Shown one piece after another: positions 33,193-42,276 of a DNA stretch of 43,889 nucleotides. Each line of letters starts with the position of its first letter. The stretch's first letter is position 1. The notes under the pieces are model-generated. The model did not search any database, had not been told where the DNA came from, and saw nothing but the letters and a program-made list of their open reading frames with translations. A program made the position numbers and the translations under genes. Source of the DNA: Bacillota bacterium (GTDB taxonomy: Bacteria > Bacillota > Clostridia > Acetivibrionales > DSM-1351); the NCBI GenBank assembly GCA_023431385.1, contig JAEYWA010000163.1, positions 1-43,889 of the forward strand, written 5' to 3'.

Positions 33193-33786
33193 CTAAATAT
33201 TTACTTTAGTTGAATCAACACTTATAGTGTGATTAGTACTGCTAAGATAGGCTTTTCGCCCTTCTTCGTATAGGTTTTTTCCTTCACTATCAATAATTAC
33301 AACCAAGGGCATATCCTCCACATAAAGTTTTCTTAATGCTTCTGCACCTAAATCCTCATATGCAATCAGTTCTGAGCTTTTGATACATTTAGCAAGTAAT
33401 GCGCCTGCCCCGCCAATAGCTCCGAAATATACCCCGCTGTACTTTTTCATAGCATCCACTACTTCTGGCAGTCTTGCACCTTTTCCAATCATTCCTCTAG
33501 CCCCTACTGACATCATAGTTGGTGCATACGCATCCATACGACCGCTGGTTGTTGGCCCTGCAGAACCTATGACTTGACCAGGCCTCGCAGGAGTTGGGCC
33601 AACGTAATATAATGTAGCATCTTTGGGATCGAAAGGCAACTTCTCACCTCTTGCAAGAGCTTCGCACATTCTCTTATGTCCAGCATCTCTGGATGTGTAT
33701 ATTTCACCGGTCAAATAGACTGTGTCCCCTGCATGTAAAGTTCTTGCAAGCTCTTCTGTCAATGGGAGTTTTATTTTACGTTCCAT
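33193..33786 (-). CDS. Class I fumarate hydratase, beta (C-terminal) subunit
   Basis: A 197-residue subunit of the two-subunit, oxygen-sensitive iron-sulfur fumarase/tartrate dehydratase family, which interconverts malate and fumarate. Signatures are 'LHAGDTVYLTGEIYTSRDAG', 'YYVGPTPARPGQVIGSAGPT', 'RMDAYAPTMMSVGARGMIGK' and 'GAIGGAGALLAK'. It is one base downstream of the alpha subunit and last in the eleven-gene operon. L(+)-tartrate dehydratase has the same architecture, but the fumarate reductase upstream makes fumarase the natural call. In this operon it would feed malate-derived fumarate to the reductase or drain fumarate made by succinate oxidation. Confidence 0.9.
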   Translation of the reverse strand: MERKIKLPLTEELARTLHAGDTVYLTGEIYTSRDAGHKRMCEALARGEKLPFDPKDATLYYVGPTPARPGQVIGSAGPTTSGRMDAYAPTMMSVGARGMIGKGARLPEVVDAMKKYSGVYFGAIGGAGALLAKCIKSSELIAYEDLGAEALRKLYVEDMPLVVIIDSEGKNLYEEGRKAYLSSTNHTISVDSTKVNI

Positions 33787-33787
33787 G

Positions 33788-34630
33788 TCAGATCACCTCC
33801 GTTTTATGTCGTGTGACATGGCAGTTAATATTAATTGCGCATGGCATACCAGCTATATGAGTTGGCATTGTTTCTATGTTTACTGCTAAAGCTGTAGTCT
33901 TTCCACCAAAGCCCTGTGGGCCAATCCCCAGCTTATTGATTTTTCCCAGCATTTCAACCTCAAGCTCTGCATAATACGGGTCACCATTTGGAATATCTAC
34001 ATTTCTCATCAATGCCTTCTTAGCTAATAATGCCGCTTTATCAAAAGTTCCACCTATCCCAACACCCACTACCATAGGTGGACATGGGTTTGGACCAGCG
34101 TTTTCTACCGTTTCAAGAATGAAATCTTTAATTCCATGAATACCTGCTGATGGCTTAAGCATGCGGATAGCACTCATATTTTCACTGCCAAAGCCCTTAG
34201 GCCCAATAGTAATCTTAATCTGATCACCATCAACTATTTCTGTATATAACACAGCAGGTGTGTTGTCCCCTGTGTTGCCACGTCTTACAGGGTCTTTTAC
34301 AACTGATTTTCTCAAATATCCTTCAGCATAGCCTTGGCGTACCCCTTCATTCACAGCCTCTGCAAGACTTTGCCCTGTGATATGTACGTCCTGACCAATT
34401 TCCATGAAAACACATGCCATTCCAGTATCTTGGCAAATGGGCACATTTTCTGACTCTGCGATTTCATAGTTAGTGATAATTTTATCCAGAACATCCTGCG
34501 CAATTTCACCATCTTCGCTCTCTCTACACTTCTTAATACATGCTTTTATATCACCGGGTAGTTTTTGATTTGCTTCAATACACAAACGTTTAACAACATC
34601 AATAATCTGCTCTGTAGATATTTCTCGCAT
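33788..34630 (-). CDS. Class I fumarate hydratase, alpha (N-terminal) subunit
   Basis: A 280-residue subunit that carries the catalytic [4Fe-4S] cluster. Three cysteines in conserved places are visible: 'PICQDTGMACVFMEIG', 'AGPNPCPPMVVGVGIGGTF' and 'MPCAININCHVTRH'. The length is normal for the split enzyme. It is two bases downstream of frdA and one base upstream of the beta subunit, implying stoichiometric translation. Its presence at the operon's end links the redox genes to C4-dicarboxylate metabolism rather than to methanogen-type heterodisulfide or sulfate metabolism. Confidence 0.92.
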   Translation of the reverse strand: MREISTEQIIDVVKRLCIEANQKLPGDIKACIKKCRESEDGEIAQDVLDKIITNYEIAESENVPICQDTGMACVFMEIGQDVHITGQSLAEAVNEGVRQGYAEGYLRKSVVKDPVRRGNTGDNTPAVLYTEIVDGDQIKITIGPKGFGSENMSAIRMLKPSAGIHGIKDFILETVENAGPNPCPPMVVGVGIGGTFDKAALLAKKALMRNVDIPNGDPYYAELEVEMLGKINKLGIGPQGFGGKTTALAVNIETMPTHIAGMPCAININCHVTRHKTEVI

Positions 34631-34632
34631 TC

Positions 34633-36237
34633 TTAGTTTCCTCCCTTAGTATACTTCGGAAGTAGTAACGGTGATACAGTACCTGTTTCAATCCCCGCAG
34701 CCTCCAATTCCTCTGCATAGTTATTTAGATGTTCTAGTGTCAGCTCACCTAAAGTAACCTTCTTGCTCTTTTCAGCTGCGGCTTTTCCTGCGTTTCTTCC
34801 GAATACAATGATGTCCAGCAAGGAATTCCCCATTAGACGGTTTCTCCCATGTATTCCTCCGACTGCTTCGCCCGCAACTAAAAGATTGTCAATTGCCTTT
34901 GTAAAACCTTCTCCGTTTATTTCAAGACCACCATTTTGGTAATGCAGAGTCGGATATATTAAAATAGGCTGTTTTCTCATATCTATTCCATAGTTCAGGT
35001 ACATACGAAGCATAGCGGGTATTCTCTTTTCTATAGTACCTTCTCCATGAATCATCTCGATCATTGGTGTATCAAGCCATACACCCATACCTTCTGTTGG
35101 CGTAGGAACGCCTTTTCCATGATCACTGCACTCACGAATGATAGAAGCCGCACATACATCGCGTGTTTCCAAAGGATGCATAAACGCTTCTCCATCTATG
35201 TTTATGAGCATAGCTCCTAATGAACGTACTTTTTCTGTTACTAAGGCTCCAAAAATCTGTACTGGATAGGCAACTCCTGTTGGATGGTACTGAATAGTAT
35301 CCTGATATAGAAGAGGTGCTCCTGCACGATATCCCATAACCAATCCATCTGCTGTTGCACCATAGTGATTTGAAGTAGGAAAATTCTGATAATGTAACCT
35401 TCCGGCTCCACCAGTTGCTATAATAACAGTCTTAGCTTTAGCTAACAGGTACTCTCCTGTCTCCATATTCTGAAGCACAGCACCTGCAGCCTGGCCCTCC
35501 TTATCCAGGATTAATTCAACCGCTGCCGTAAAATCTACAACAGGAATTCCACGGTTAATTACTTCATCACGAAGAACTCTCATGATTTCCGCTCCAGAGT
35601 AGTCCTTGCAAGCATGCATTCTCTTTCTGGAAGTACCACCTCCGTGGGTAGTTACCATAGTTCCATCTTCATGCTTATCAAACATTACCCCCAGGTTATT
35701 AAGCCAGGCAATAGCGTCCGGGGCTTCCATTACCAATCTCTTTAAAAGCTCTGGTCTAGCGGCAAAGTGTCCGCCTCCAAAAGCATCCAAATAATGCTGC
35801 TGCGGAGAGTCATTTTCTTTGTCTGCTGCCTGTATTCCGCCTTCAGCCATCATAGTATTGGCATCACCAATACGCAGCTTTGTCACTATCATGACCTTTG
35901 CTCCGCTCTCATGTGCTTCAATAGCAGCTGATGACCCTGCACCTCCGCCGCCTATAACCAATACATCCACATCATAATCTATTTTTGCTAAATCTATTGT
36001 CTCATCTTTAATTCTGCTATTAGAGTGAAGAAGTGTACCAAGTTCAACTGGGACCTTTTCCCCCTTGTTAGGTCCAATTTGGATAATCGAAAATCCATCC
36101 TCTTTAAAATCCGGATGATATTGGCGAAGAAGAGTATCTTTTTCCTCAGCAGTCATTCTTCTTGGATCAGAGCCTATTCTCTCTGCTCTGGTTGCTTCAA
36201 CTTTTTTTATAGACTCTAACATTTCTGTTGTAAACAT
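34633..36237 (-). CDS. frdA: Fumarate reductase/succinate dehydrogenase flavoprotein (soluble, TfrA-like)
   Basis: A 534-residue flavoprotein of the FRD/SDH/aspartate-oxidase family. The FAD fold starts late ('DVDVLVIGGGGAGSSAAIEA', about 89-108) after a roughly 85-residue N-terminal extension absent from most FrdA proteins. Active-site landmarks are 'HGGGTSRKRMHACKDYSGAE', 'YHPTGVAYPVQIFG' (H318, T320), 'ETRDVCAASI' (R359, the expected proton-delivery arginine) and 'GIHGRNRLMGNSLLD'. No membrane-anchor gene (FrdCD/SdhCD) is present in the operon, so the enzyme should be cytoplasmic, like methanogen thiol:fumarate reductase. Aspartate oxidase is unlikely beside frdB and fumarase. Confidence 0.88.
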   Translation of the reverse strand: MFTTEMLESIKKVEATRAERIGSDPRRMTAEEKDTLLRQYHPDFKEDGFSIIQIGPNKGEKVPVELGTLLHSNSRIKDETIDLAKIDYDVDVLVIGGGGAGSSAAIEAHESGAKVMIVTKLRIGDANTMMAEGGIQAADKENDSPQQHYLDAFGGGHFAARPELLKRLVMEAPDAIAWLNNLGVMFDKHEDGTMVTTHGGGTSRKRMHACKDYSGAEIMRVLRDEVINRGIPVVDFTAAVELILDKEGQAAGAVLQNMETGEYLLAKAKTVIIATGGAGRLHYQNFPTSNHYGATADGLVMGYRAGAPLLYQDTIQYHPTGVAYPVQIFGALVTEKVRSLGAMLINIDGEAFMHPLETRDVCAASIIRECSDHGKGVPTPTEGMGVWLDTPMIEMIHGEGTIEKRIPAMLRMYLNYGIDMRKQPILIYPTLHYQNGGLEINGEGFTKAIDNLLVAGEAVGGIHGRNRLMGNSLLDIIVFGRNAGKAAAEKSKKVTLGELTLEHLNNYAEELEAAGIETGTVSPLLLPKYTKGGN

Positions 36238-36249
36238 ACTTTTCCCCTC

Positions 36250-36924
36250 CTATTTCTCAATATCTCTTTTGTTATAAAGTTCTTTCATTTCTTGAATTGG
36301 TCTTTCCATTATTTGAGCAATCAACTCATCAAATTTACCTTCATTAATTTCTTCCACGCGGTTCTTGAGATGCTCAGTCTTTGGCGCAATATATTTTCCA
36401 GTCAGTCTACGTGCTAGTAACCCCACCATTGGATGTGAGATACCAGCTGGACATCTTGAAGTGCAAATGCCACAATTAACACAATCAAAGGACTCTTCTG
36501 CACATTTCTCAAACTCACCTCTTTGAGCGTAAGCAATATATTGCATTACATTTATACTCTGAGAGCACCCCTTTGTACAAGCATTACATCCAATACAACT
36601 ATATAGTTCAGGATATAACTCCATCATAATCTTTTGTTCCGGTCTTATTTCTTCTATATCATAATTTCTCTTATCTGTTGGAAAGAATGGGAGACTAGCC
36701 ACATACATACCATCCACTACTTGTGTCTGACAGGCCAGACAAGTTTTTAATTCATTGTTTCCTTTGATTCTATAAATTGTTGCACATGCACCGCAAAACC
36801 CATGACGACATCCACATCCTCTTACAAGCCTATAGCCTGCGAATTCCATAGCTGTCATAATGGTGAGGTCTGCTGGCACTGAGTACTTTTTTCCATATAA
36901 AAATACGTTAACCATTTCCTGCAT
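36250..36924 (-). CDS. frdB: Fumarate reductase iron-sulfur subunit (TfrB N-half-like)
   Basis: A 224-residue electron-transfer subunit. Residues 1-75 are a [2Fe-2S] ferredoxin-like domain ('GCGCRHGFCGACATIY', then 'CLAC'). Two clusters follow, 'CIGCNACTKGC' and 'CVNCGICTSRCPAG', of the HdrC/FrdB alpha-helical ferredoxin type. The first ends C-S-Q rather than C-P. Methanogen TfrB carries an additional HdrB-like CCG region; that is absent here, while a separate HdrB is encoded in the same operon. The start at 36924 follows GGGGG; the upstream frame to 36990 overlaps it. It lies twelve bases upstream of frdA and should carry electrons between the Hdr module and the FrdA flavin. Confidence 0.87.
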   Translation of the reverse strand: MQEMVNVFLYGKKYSVPADLTIMTAMEFAGYRLVRGCGCRHGFCGACATIYRIKGNNELKTCLACQTQVVDGMYVASLPFFPTDKRNYDIEEIRPEQKIMMELYPELYSCIGCNACTKGCSQSINVMQYIAYAQRGEFEKCAEESFDCVNCGICTSRCPAGISHPMVGLLARRLTGKYIAPKTEHLKNRVEEINEGKFDELIAQIMERPIQEMKELYNKRDIEK

Positions 36925-36992
36925 TTTCTTTTTTCCCCCTAACATATATTCATTGGAGCTTTTTAGATTTCTCCATAACACATTGTACAAAT

Positions 36993-37841
36993 TTAATATT
37001 CCGGTGGTAGCTCATCAATTTCGTCGCATCTAAATACCGGACCATCCTTGCATACATATTTTGATCCTATATTACACCGCCCGCATTTGCCCACACCACA
37101 TTTCATTCTTAGTTCCAGGGTTGTATATACCTGTGTTTTATTGAAGCCCATCTCTTCCAGTGCGGCTAATACAAATTTAATCATAATCGGAGGTCCGCAG
37201 ACTAATACAGTCTTATCTGTAGCTAGCTCCAGTTCTTTCAGATAGCTAGGAACAAATCCAACATGGCCCTTCCAGCCCTCTTGCTCTCTGTCTATAGTTA
37301 AGTGAACATTCACACCTTCTGTTCTGCACCAAACCTCTTGTATCTCTTTTAATTGAACCAGGTCATCTGCCGAACGTGATCCATATAAAATGTCAACACT
37401 TCCATAGTTCTCTCTATTATCTATTACATAATTAATAACTGATCTAAGAGGAGCCAAACCTATTCCACCTGCTACAAAAAGAAGATTTTCTCCTTTTAAT
37501 GCAGTTTCAACAGGAAATGAATTTCCATATGGCCCACGAACTGTTATTTCTTCCCCAACCTCCATTGCGTGGAGATAATCAGTTAATGTTCCACAGCGTT
37601 TAACACTAAATTCCTGAAACTCTTTATTGGTTGGTGAAGAAGTAATGGAAAACATAGCCTCTCCTACGCCTGGAACAGAAACCATGGCGCACTGACCTGG
37701 TAAATGCTCAAATAATTTTTTACCTTCTCTGCTCACAACTCGGAAGGTCTTAACATCTGGCGTTTCTGTTCGAATATCAGTAACTACGCCAATTAGTGGA
37801 ATCAATGAATCCGGTTTTTGATGTCCTCCGCAATTACACAT
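36993..37841 (-). CDS. flxA: FlxA: FAD/NAD(P)H-binding oxidoreductase subunit
   Basis: A 282-residue ferredoxin-NADP reductase-like protein. Residues 15-110 form the FAD barrel ('PGQCAMVSVPG', 'FSITSSPTN'), 115-235 the nucleotide-binding domain ('FVAGGIGLAPLRSVINYV', 'VLVCGPPIMIKF'), and the C-terminus holds a cysteine-rich [2Fe-2S] site 'CGVGKCGRCNIGSKYVC'. This architecture is shared by FlxA, HydG-type and AsrB-type subunits. It would oxidise NADH and pass electrons via FlxB/C/D to HdrA. The last base of flxB is its first. The N-terminal 'CNCGGH' may be a further metal site. Confidence 0.88.
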   Translation of the reverse strand: MCNCGGHQKPDSLIPLIGVVTDIRTETPDVKTFRVVSREGKKLFEHLPGQCAMVSVPGVGEAMFSITSSPTNKEFQEFSVKRCGTLTDYLHAMEVGEEITVRGPYGNSFPVETALKGENLLFVAGGIGLAPLRSVINYVIDNRENYGSVDILYGSRSADDLVQLKEIQEVWCRTEGVNVHLTIDREQEGWKGHVGFVPSYLKELELATDKTVLVCGPPIMIKFVLAALEEMGFNKTQVYTTLELRMKCGVGKCGRCNIGSKYVCKDGPVFRCDEIDELPPEY

Positions 37842-38866
37842 TAGCTTTCACCCCCGAAACTTTTTATAACCTTAACAATGTTTTGGGATGCCGGACATTT
37901 GCTTACACAACGCCCGCAGCCCACACAGGAATACTCACCCTCGTTATTTGCAGGAAAGTAAATCAACTTGTGCATAAAGCGCTGGCGGAACCTCTGCAAC
38001 TGGCTGGTACGGGGATTTCCATGAGCCATCATTGTAAAGTCTGAATACATGCATGAATCCCAGCAGCGGAATCTTTGAACACCGTTTCTGGTATTATAAT
38101 CTTTAATGTCATAGCATTGGCAGGTTGGGCATATAAAGGTACACGTACCACATCCCAGACAAGCCTTATATATCTGTTCCCACTTTGGAGAATTAAACAT
38201 TTCATCCAACGCATCTGGAGTGAATTTGCTCATGTCTAAATGGCTATATGGTAGTTTCTCAATAATTCTCTTAATGGCAGCTTGTTCTTTTTCTACTGCT
38301 GATGTATCTTCCACTTTTTCTAAAAGATCAGCAACTTCTTTTGTAAGTGACCCACCCTTTTCAGTAAGTACCTTCCAGTACATTGAATCTCCAATATTCC
38401 ATACCGCGATATCTCCTGCAGGAGTACTTGCATCTGCACCAAACACATTACAGAAACAGCTTTCCTCGGGTTCGTTACATGCCATAGCCACTACTATTCC
38501 ATGCTCTCTACGAGCTGCATAAAAGGTATCTATCGGTTCACTTAGAAATACCCTATCAAGTATTTCTACTGCTTTTATATCGCATGCCTTCACTCCAAAA
38601 ACTACAAATGGCTGATTTGTTAACTCAGTTGGATTAATTATCAGCTTTCCGTTTTCCTTATGACAGCTATATAGAGTTTCACTTTGAGGAAAAAACAAGT
38701 CTTTTGGAGATTTAACGGTCTTTAAGGTATCCAAATCCACTTCTGCATCCTTTGTCCAAAGTCCATAATTTACCTGGTTAGACTTTTTAATCGGCAAATA
38801 CAGATTTTTAGTATTTGCAATAGCAGTAAATAGCGTTTGCAATTGTTTTTTAGCAATCTTATACAT
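37841..38866 (-). CDS. flxB: FlxB: iron-sulfur electron-transfer subunit (AsrA-like)
   Basis: A 341-residue protein of the 4Fe-4S dicluster/AsrA-FlxB type. The N-terminal two thirds lack clusters except scattered cysteines ('VFGVKACDIKAVEIL', 'CNEPEESCFC'). The C-terminal part has 'CLGCGTCTFICPTCQCYDI' and 'CVGCGRCVSKCPASQ'. In Flx complexes this subunit bridges the NADH-oxidising FlxA and the rest. It is fused to flxA by a one-base stop/start overlap and lies three bases after flxC, so the Flx subunits are co-translated. The anaerobic sulfite reductase subunit A is a close relative, but AsrC is not present here. Confidence 0.85.
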   Translation of the reverse strand: MYKIAKKQLQTLFTAIANTKNLYLPIKKSNQVNYGLWTKDAEVDLDTLKTVKSPKDLFFPQSETLYSCHKENGKLIINPTELTNQPFVVFGVKACDIKAVEILDRVFLSEPIDTFYAARREHGIVVAMACNEPEESCFCNVFGADASTPAGDIAVWNIGDSMYWKVLTEKGGSLTKEVADLLEKVEDTSAVEKEQAAIKRIIEKLPYSHLDMSKFTPDALDEMFNSPKWEQIYKACLGCGTCTFICPTCQCYDIKDYNTRNGVQRFRCWDSCMYSDFTMMAHGNPRTSQLQRFRQRFMHKLIYFPANNEGEYSCVGCGRCVSKCPASQNIVKVIKSFGGES

Positions 38867-38869
38867 ACC

Positions 38870-39850
38870 TTATCTCCTTTCCCCAACAATACTTGGCTCA
38901 ATATCCTCAAGAGTAAAGCTTGTCAAAGGCCCTTTACTTTCCGAATCTTCACCTGCCTGGAATTCTCCGTAGAATTCGTTAACATCCTTGATAAACTTTC
39001 TGTTCAACAAGTGTAGCGGTATTCCCTGTGGACATACTCTGCTACACTCACCACAGTCTGTACATCGTCCGGCAACATGGAAGGAACGTATAATATGGAA
39101 CATTTTCTCTTCGAAGGAATCTACATTAGCCTTTTGTACAGAATCGAAATTATTGCTGTCAAACACGCACTTTTTGCAATTACAAGCCGGGCATGCATTT
39201 CTACAAGCGTTACATCTTATGCACTTTGAAAACTCACTCTTCCAGAATACGAAACGCTCTTCCTGTGTCATATCCTCTATCTTATCTACCATATCAAAAC
39301 GGTTGGTAACTGTTTTTTCTGTATTATTGGTTTGGTTAATAGTGTCCACATCTATAGCTTCATCAAGTATCTTGTGGTCTTTCCCTTTACAAACAGTACA
39401 CCTCTCCAAAAGTGCATCCTTAATTGCAATAGTCTTTTGACCATATATTGTCTGCACTTTTAGGCTGTCTCCATCTATTTCAATGCTCTCAATCCCCTTA
39501 ATACCAGATTTATTTATCTTTTCGACACTATAGTTTCCAGAGCAGCCAACGCCAACAATGTAGGCTTTCTCTCTATTAATTCTGTGCTCTTTAATTAATT
39601 GGTTAAAGCTATATGTGTCGCAAGGCTTTAAGAATATCAGTGTCGTCCCATCCAGCTTACCAGCTTCTATCATATATTTGCTTAGGTTAGCTCCGCAGAA
39701 GCCATTATAAACAAACTTATTCAGCTCATCTACACTATTAAAATATGCCGGTTCAGGATTGTAAGCCAAGTCACCATGCTTCCATCCTAAAACCCTAGCC
39801 ACATTGCCATTAGAAAGAAGCTCTTTTGCACGATTTATCATTCTTTGCAT
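38870..39850 (-). CDS. flxC: FlxC: ferredoxin-like subunit with 4Fe-4S clusters
   Basis: A 326-residue protein whose N-terminal half resembles the coenzyme F420 hydrogenase beta/dehydrogenase fold ('LIFLKPCDTYSFNQLI', 'YIVGVGCSGNY'). It has a 'CTVCKG' pair, the dense cluster 'CIRCNACRNACPACNCKKC' and 'CTDCGECSRVCPQGIPL'. It is assigned as FlxC by operon position and by these motifs. The start overlaps the end of flxD by 13 bases and is preceded by GGGGG. FlxB and FlxC look like distant paralogues, as both place an F420-beta-like region before tandem clusters. Confidence 0.82.
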   Translation of the reverse strand: MQRMINRAKELLSNGNVARVLGWKHGDLAYNPEPAYFNSVDELNKFVYNGFCGANLSKYMIEAGKLDGTTLIFLKPCDTYSFNQLIKEHRINREKAYIVGVGCSGNYSVEKINKSGIKGIESIEIDGDSLKVQTIYGQKTIAIKDALLERCTVCKGKDHKILDEAIDVDTINQTNNTEKTVTNRFDMVDKIEDMTQEERFVFWKSEFSKCIRCNACRNACPACNCKKCVFDSNNFDSVQKANVDSFEEKMFHIIRSFHVAGRCTDCGECSRVCPQGIPLHLLNRKFIKDVNEFYGEFQAGEDSESKGPLTSFTLEDIEPSIVGERR

Positions 39851-40278
39851 CGTAAATCCCCCAATCTCACATTTTCACCCAATGAATGAATCTTTTCTAC
39901 AAATTCGTTCATAACTGTGGAGAATTTAACGCCTTCTGCTGCTGATACCCACTCAACTCGAGTACGTCCATTTTCTACCCCCAAATAATTGAGCATGGAG
40001 AACAGTAACGTCATTCTTCTTCTTGCGTAGTAGTTACCTGTGCTGTAATGACAATCTCCCGGATGGCATCCACAAAGAATAACTCCATCAGCTCCTTTTT
40101 CGAAAGCTCTCATAATGAACATAGGATTTACACGGCAAGAGCAAGGTATTTTAATAATCTTTACGTCTGCAGGATACGATAGTCGACTAGTTCCGGCCAG
40201 GTCAGCACCTGCATAACTGCACCAGTTACAGCAAAATGCAACTATTTTGGGGTTGAAATCTTTTTTATCTATTTGCAT
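39838..40278 (-). CDS. flxD: FlxD/MvhD: [2Fe-2S] electron-transfer subunit to HdrA
   Basis: A 146-residue MvhD-family protein that carries electrons into HdrA. The conserved cysteines are in 'AFCCNWCSYAGADLAG', 'IPCSCRVNP' and 'CGCHPGDCHY'. Its start overlaps the last codons of hdrA by ten bases, with GGAGG ten bases upstream; the frame upstream of 40278 is the shadow of hdrA. In methanogens MvhD links a [NiFe]-hydrogenase to Hdr, but no MvhA/G hydrogenase is encoded here and the adjacent FlxABC set implies NADH as donor. Confidence 0.9.
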   Translation of the reverse strand: MQIDKKDFNPKIVAFCCNWCSYAGADLAGTSRLSYPADVKIIKIPCSCRVNPMFIMRAFEKGADGVILCGCHPGDCHYSTGNYYARRRMTLLFSMLNYLGVENGRTRVEWVSAAEGVKFSTVMNEFVEKIHSLGENVRLGDLRCKE

Positions 40279-42254
40279 ATTGCATCTACCTCCGCAAGAA
40301 TTTGTCTGTTGGAAAAGCCTTGAAGATCCATTGCTCCAGACGGGCATACAACGGTACACGCTCCACACCCCTGACAAAGGGCACTATTTACAAATGCTAC
40401 TCTTCTGGTCTCTCGTACACCATGATCGTTAACCTCTTTATCCTGATAGGATATTGCCCCATAGGGACATACGTGCTCACAATTTGAGCAGCCATTACAG
40501 AAAAGCTCACTTGCTTTTGCTACACATGGATTTGTCACCAGCTTGTCTTTAGCTAAAAGCCCGATTGCTTTTACAGCTGCGGCTCCTGCCTGTGCTACAG
40601 TTTCTGGAATATCCTTTGGACCTTGACATACTCCTGACAAGAATACTCCTGCTGTTGGTGACTCAACCGGTCTTAACTTTGGATGAGCCTCTGTTAAGAA
40701 ATTATTGGTATCTATGCTGGCAGTAAGCATTGTAGCCAGTCCTCTAACTGAAGGCTCAGGTTCAATGGCAGTTGCAAGGACTACCATATCAACATTTAGC
40801 ATAATTCTTTTATTATCTAACATATCAACAGCCTGTAACAGCAAGTGACCATCTGCTTCTGCCACTTTACCTACCTGACCCTTGATGTAATTCACTCCAT
40901 ACTCCTCCACTGCTCTTCTATAAAATTCATCAAAATTCTTACCCGGGGTACGTACATCAATGTAAAATACATATACATCAATATCAGGATACTTATCTTT
41001 TATAAGCATTGCATGCTTTGCAGTATACATACAGCATATTTTTGAGCAATAGCTCTTTCCTTTACAAGTTACATCTCGGGATCCTACACATTGAATAAAT
41101 GCTACAGATTTTGGCTTTTCATGATTCGAAGGACGAACCAGTTTACCCTTTGTAGGACCTGCTGCATTTGTCAGACGTTCAAATTCTAAAGATGTAATAA
41201 CATCTGGACTTTGGTTATATGAATACTCGTCAAACTTATCTAAGTTGATGGTATCAAAACCTGTCGCAACTACTATAGCTCCATAATTCCCTGTGATGAT
41301 CTCATCTTTTTGATCATAATCAATGGCTCCCGCCCCACAAAATTTTGCACATACTCCACATTTACCAGTCTTATATTTAGTACACTGTTCCCTGTCAATA
41401 ACCGGCACATTAGGGATTGCCTGTGCGAACGGTGTGTATATAGCACTTCTATTACTCATTCCTCTGTTGAATTCACTCTTTCCTTTTTTAGAAGGACATT
41501 TTTCTGAACAAACTCCACATCCGGTACATTTACTCATGTCAACGCTACGTGCTTTCTTACGAATATCTACAATGAAATCTCCTACAAAGCCGGCTACCTT
41601 TTCTACCTCGCTGTAAGTATGTATAGTAATCTTATCATGGGAGGCTGCTTCTACCATCTTTGGTGTTAGTATACAGGCAGAACAGTCCAGGGTTGGAAAT
41701 GTTTTGTCCAACTGAGACATTCTCCCCCCAATACTTGGAGTTTTCTCAACAATGTCTACTTCATATCCAGCATCTGCAATATCAATTGCAGTCTGAATAC
41801 CAGCAATTCCACCGCCAATGACCAAAGCTCTCTTTACTACCTTGCTTTCACCTGCCTGGAGTGGTGTATTTAATTTAACTTTTGCTATTGCTGTTCGAGC
41901 AAGAATCACTGCCTTTTGTGTTGCTTCTTCTCTATCTTTATGAATCCATGAACAATGCTCACGGATATTTGCTATTTCCACCATGAAAGGATTCAGTCCG
42001 GCTTTCTCTGCTGCTTTTCTAAATGTATTCTCATGCATACGCGGAGAACATGCACAAACTACTACTCCCGTCAGCTTCATTTCTTTAATTGCCTGACGAA
42101 TCTTACTTTGACCTGCCTCTGAGCACATGTATTGATATTCTTCTGCATGAACTACACCTTGTTCATTTTTAGCCAACTCTACAACTTTATCAACATCTAC
42201 AGTTGCTGCTATATTTGTACCGCAATGGCATACAAATACTCCTATTCTTTGCAC
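40269..42254 (-). CDS. hdrA: HdrA: FAD iron-sulfur electron-bifurcating subunit
   Basis: A 661-residue heterodisulfide-reductase A homologue, the flavin-based bifurcation module. In order: N-terminal cluster domain ('GVFVCHCGTNI', 'VVCACSPRMHENTF'), FAD fold ('GGGIAGIQTAIDIADAGYEV', 'IGGRMSQLDKTFPTLDCSAC'), inserted ferredoxin ('CTGCGVCSEKCPSK', 'CGVCAKFCGAGAID') and C-terminal ferredoxin ('CNGCSNCEHVCPYGA', 'CQGCGACTVVCPSGA'). I set the start at GTG 42254, eight bases after GGAGG, because the 33 residues upstream are not HdrA-like and overlap hdrC. The full set of clusters suggests ferredoxin is the low-potential acceptor. It is the only flavoprotein in the Hdr module. Confidence 0.93.
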   Translation of the reverse strand: MQRIGVFVCHCGTNIAATVDVDKVVELAKNEQGVVHAEEYQYMCSEAGQSKIRQAIKEMKLTGVVVCACSPRMHENTFRKAAEKAGLNPFMVEIANIREHCSWIHKDREEATQKAVILARTAIAKVKLNTPLQAGESKVVKRALVIGGGIAGIQTAIDIADAGYEVDIVEKTPSIGGRMSQLDKTFPTLDCSACILTPKMVEAASHDKITIHTYSEVEKVAGFVGDFIVDIRKKARSVDMSKCTGCGVCSEKCPSKKGKSEFNRGMSNRSAIYTPFAQAIPNVPVIDREQCTKYKTGKCGVCAKFCGAGAIDYDQKDEIITGNYGAIVVATGFDTINLDKFDEYSYNQSPDVITSLEFERLTNAAGPTKGKLVRPSNHEKPKSVAFIQCVGSRDVTCKGKSYCSKICCMYTAKHAMLIKDKYPDIDVYVFYIDVRTPGKNFDEFYRRAVEEYGVNYIKGQVGKVAEADGHLLLQAVDMLDNKRIMLNVDMVVLATAIEPEPSVRGLATMLTASIDTNNFLTEAHPKLRPVESPTAGVFLSGVCQGPKDIPETVAQAGAAAVKAIGLLAKDKLVTNPCVAKASELFCNGCSNCEHVCPYGAISYQDKEVNDHGVRETRRVAFVNSALCQGCGACTVVCPSGAMDLQGFSNRQILAEVDAICK

Positions 42255-42276
42255 CCTGTTCACCTCCAAATCTTTT

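Noticed and set aside
33193..34630. L(+)-tartrate dehydratase instead of fumarase
   Set aside because: The two cannot be separated by motif alone, but placement directly after frdA makes fumarase far more plausible.
37841..40278. Anaerobic sulfite reductase (AsrABC) or a hydrogenase-linked Hdr (Mvh) assignment
   Set aside because: No AsrC siroheme subunit and no MvhA/MvhG hydrogenase genes are present; the complete FlxA-D set beside HdrABC fits better.
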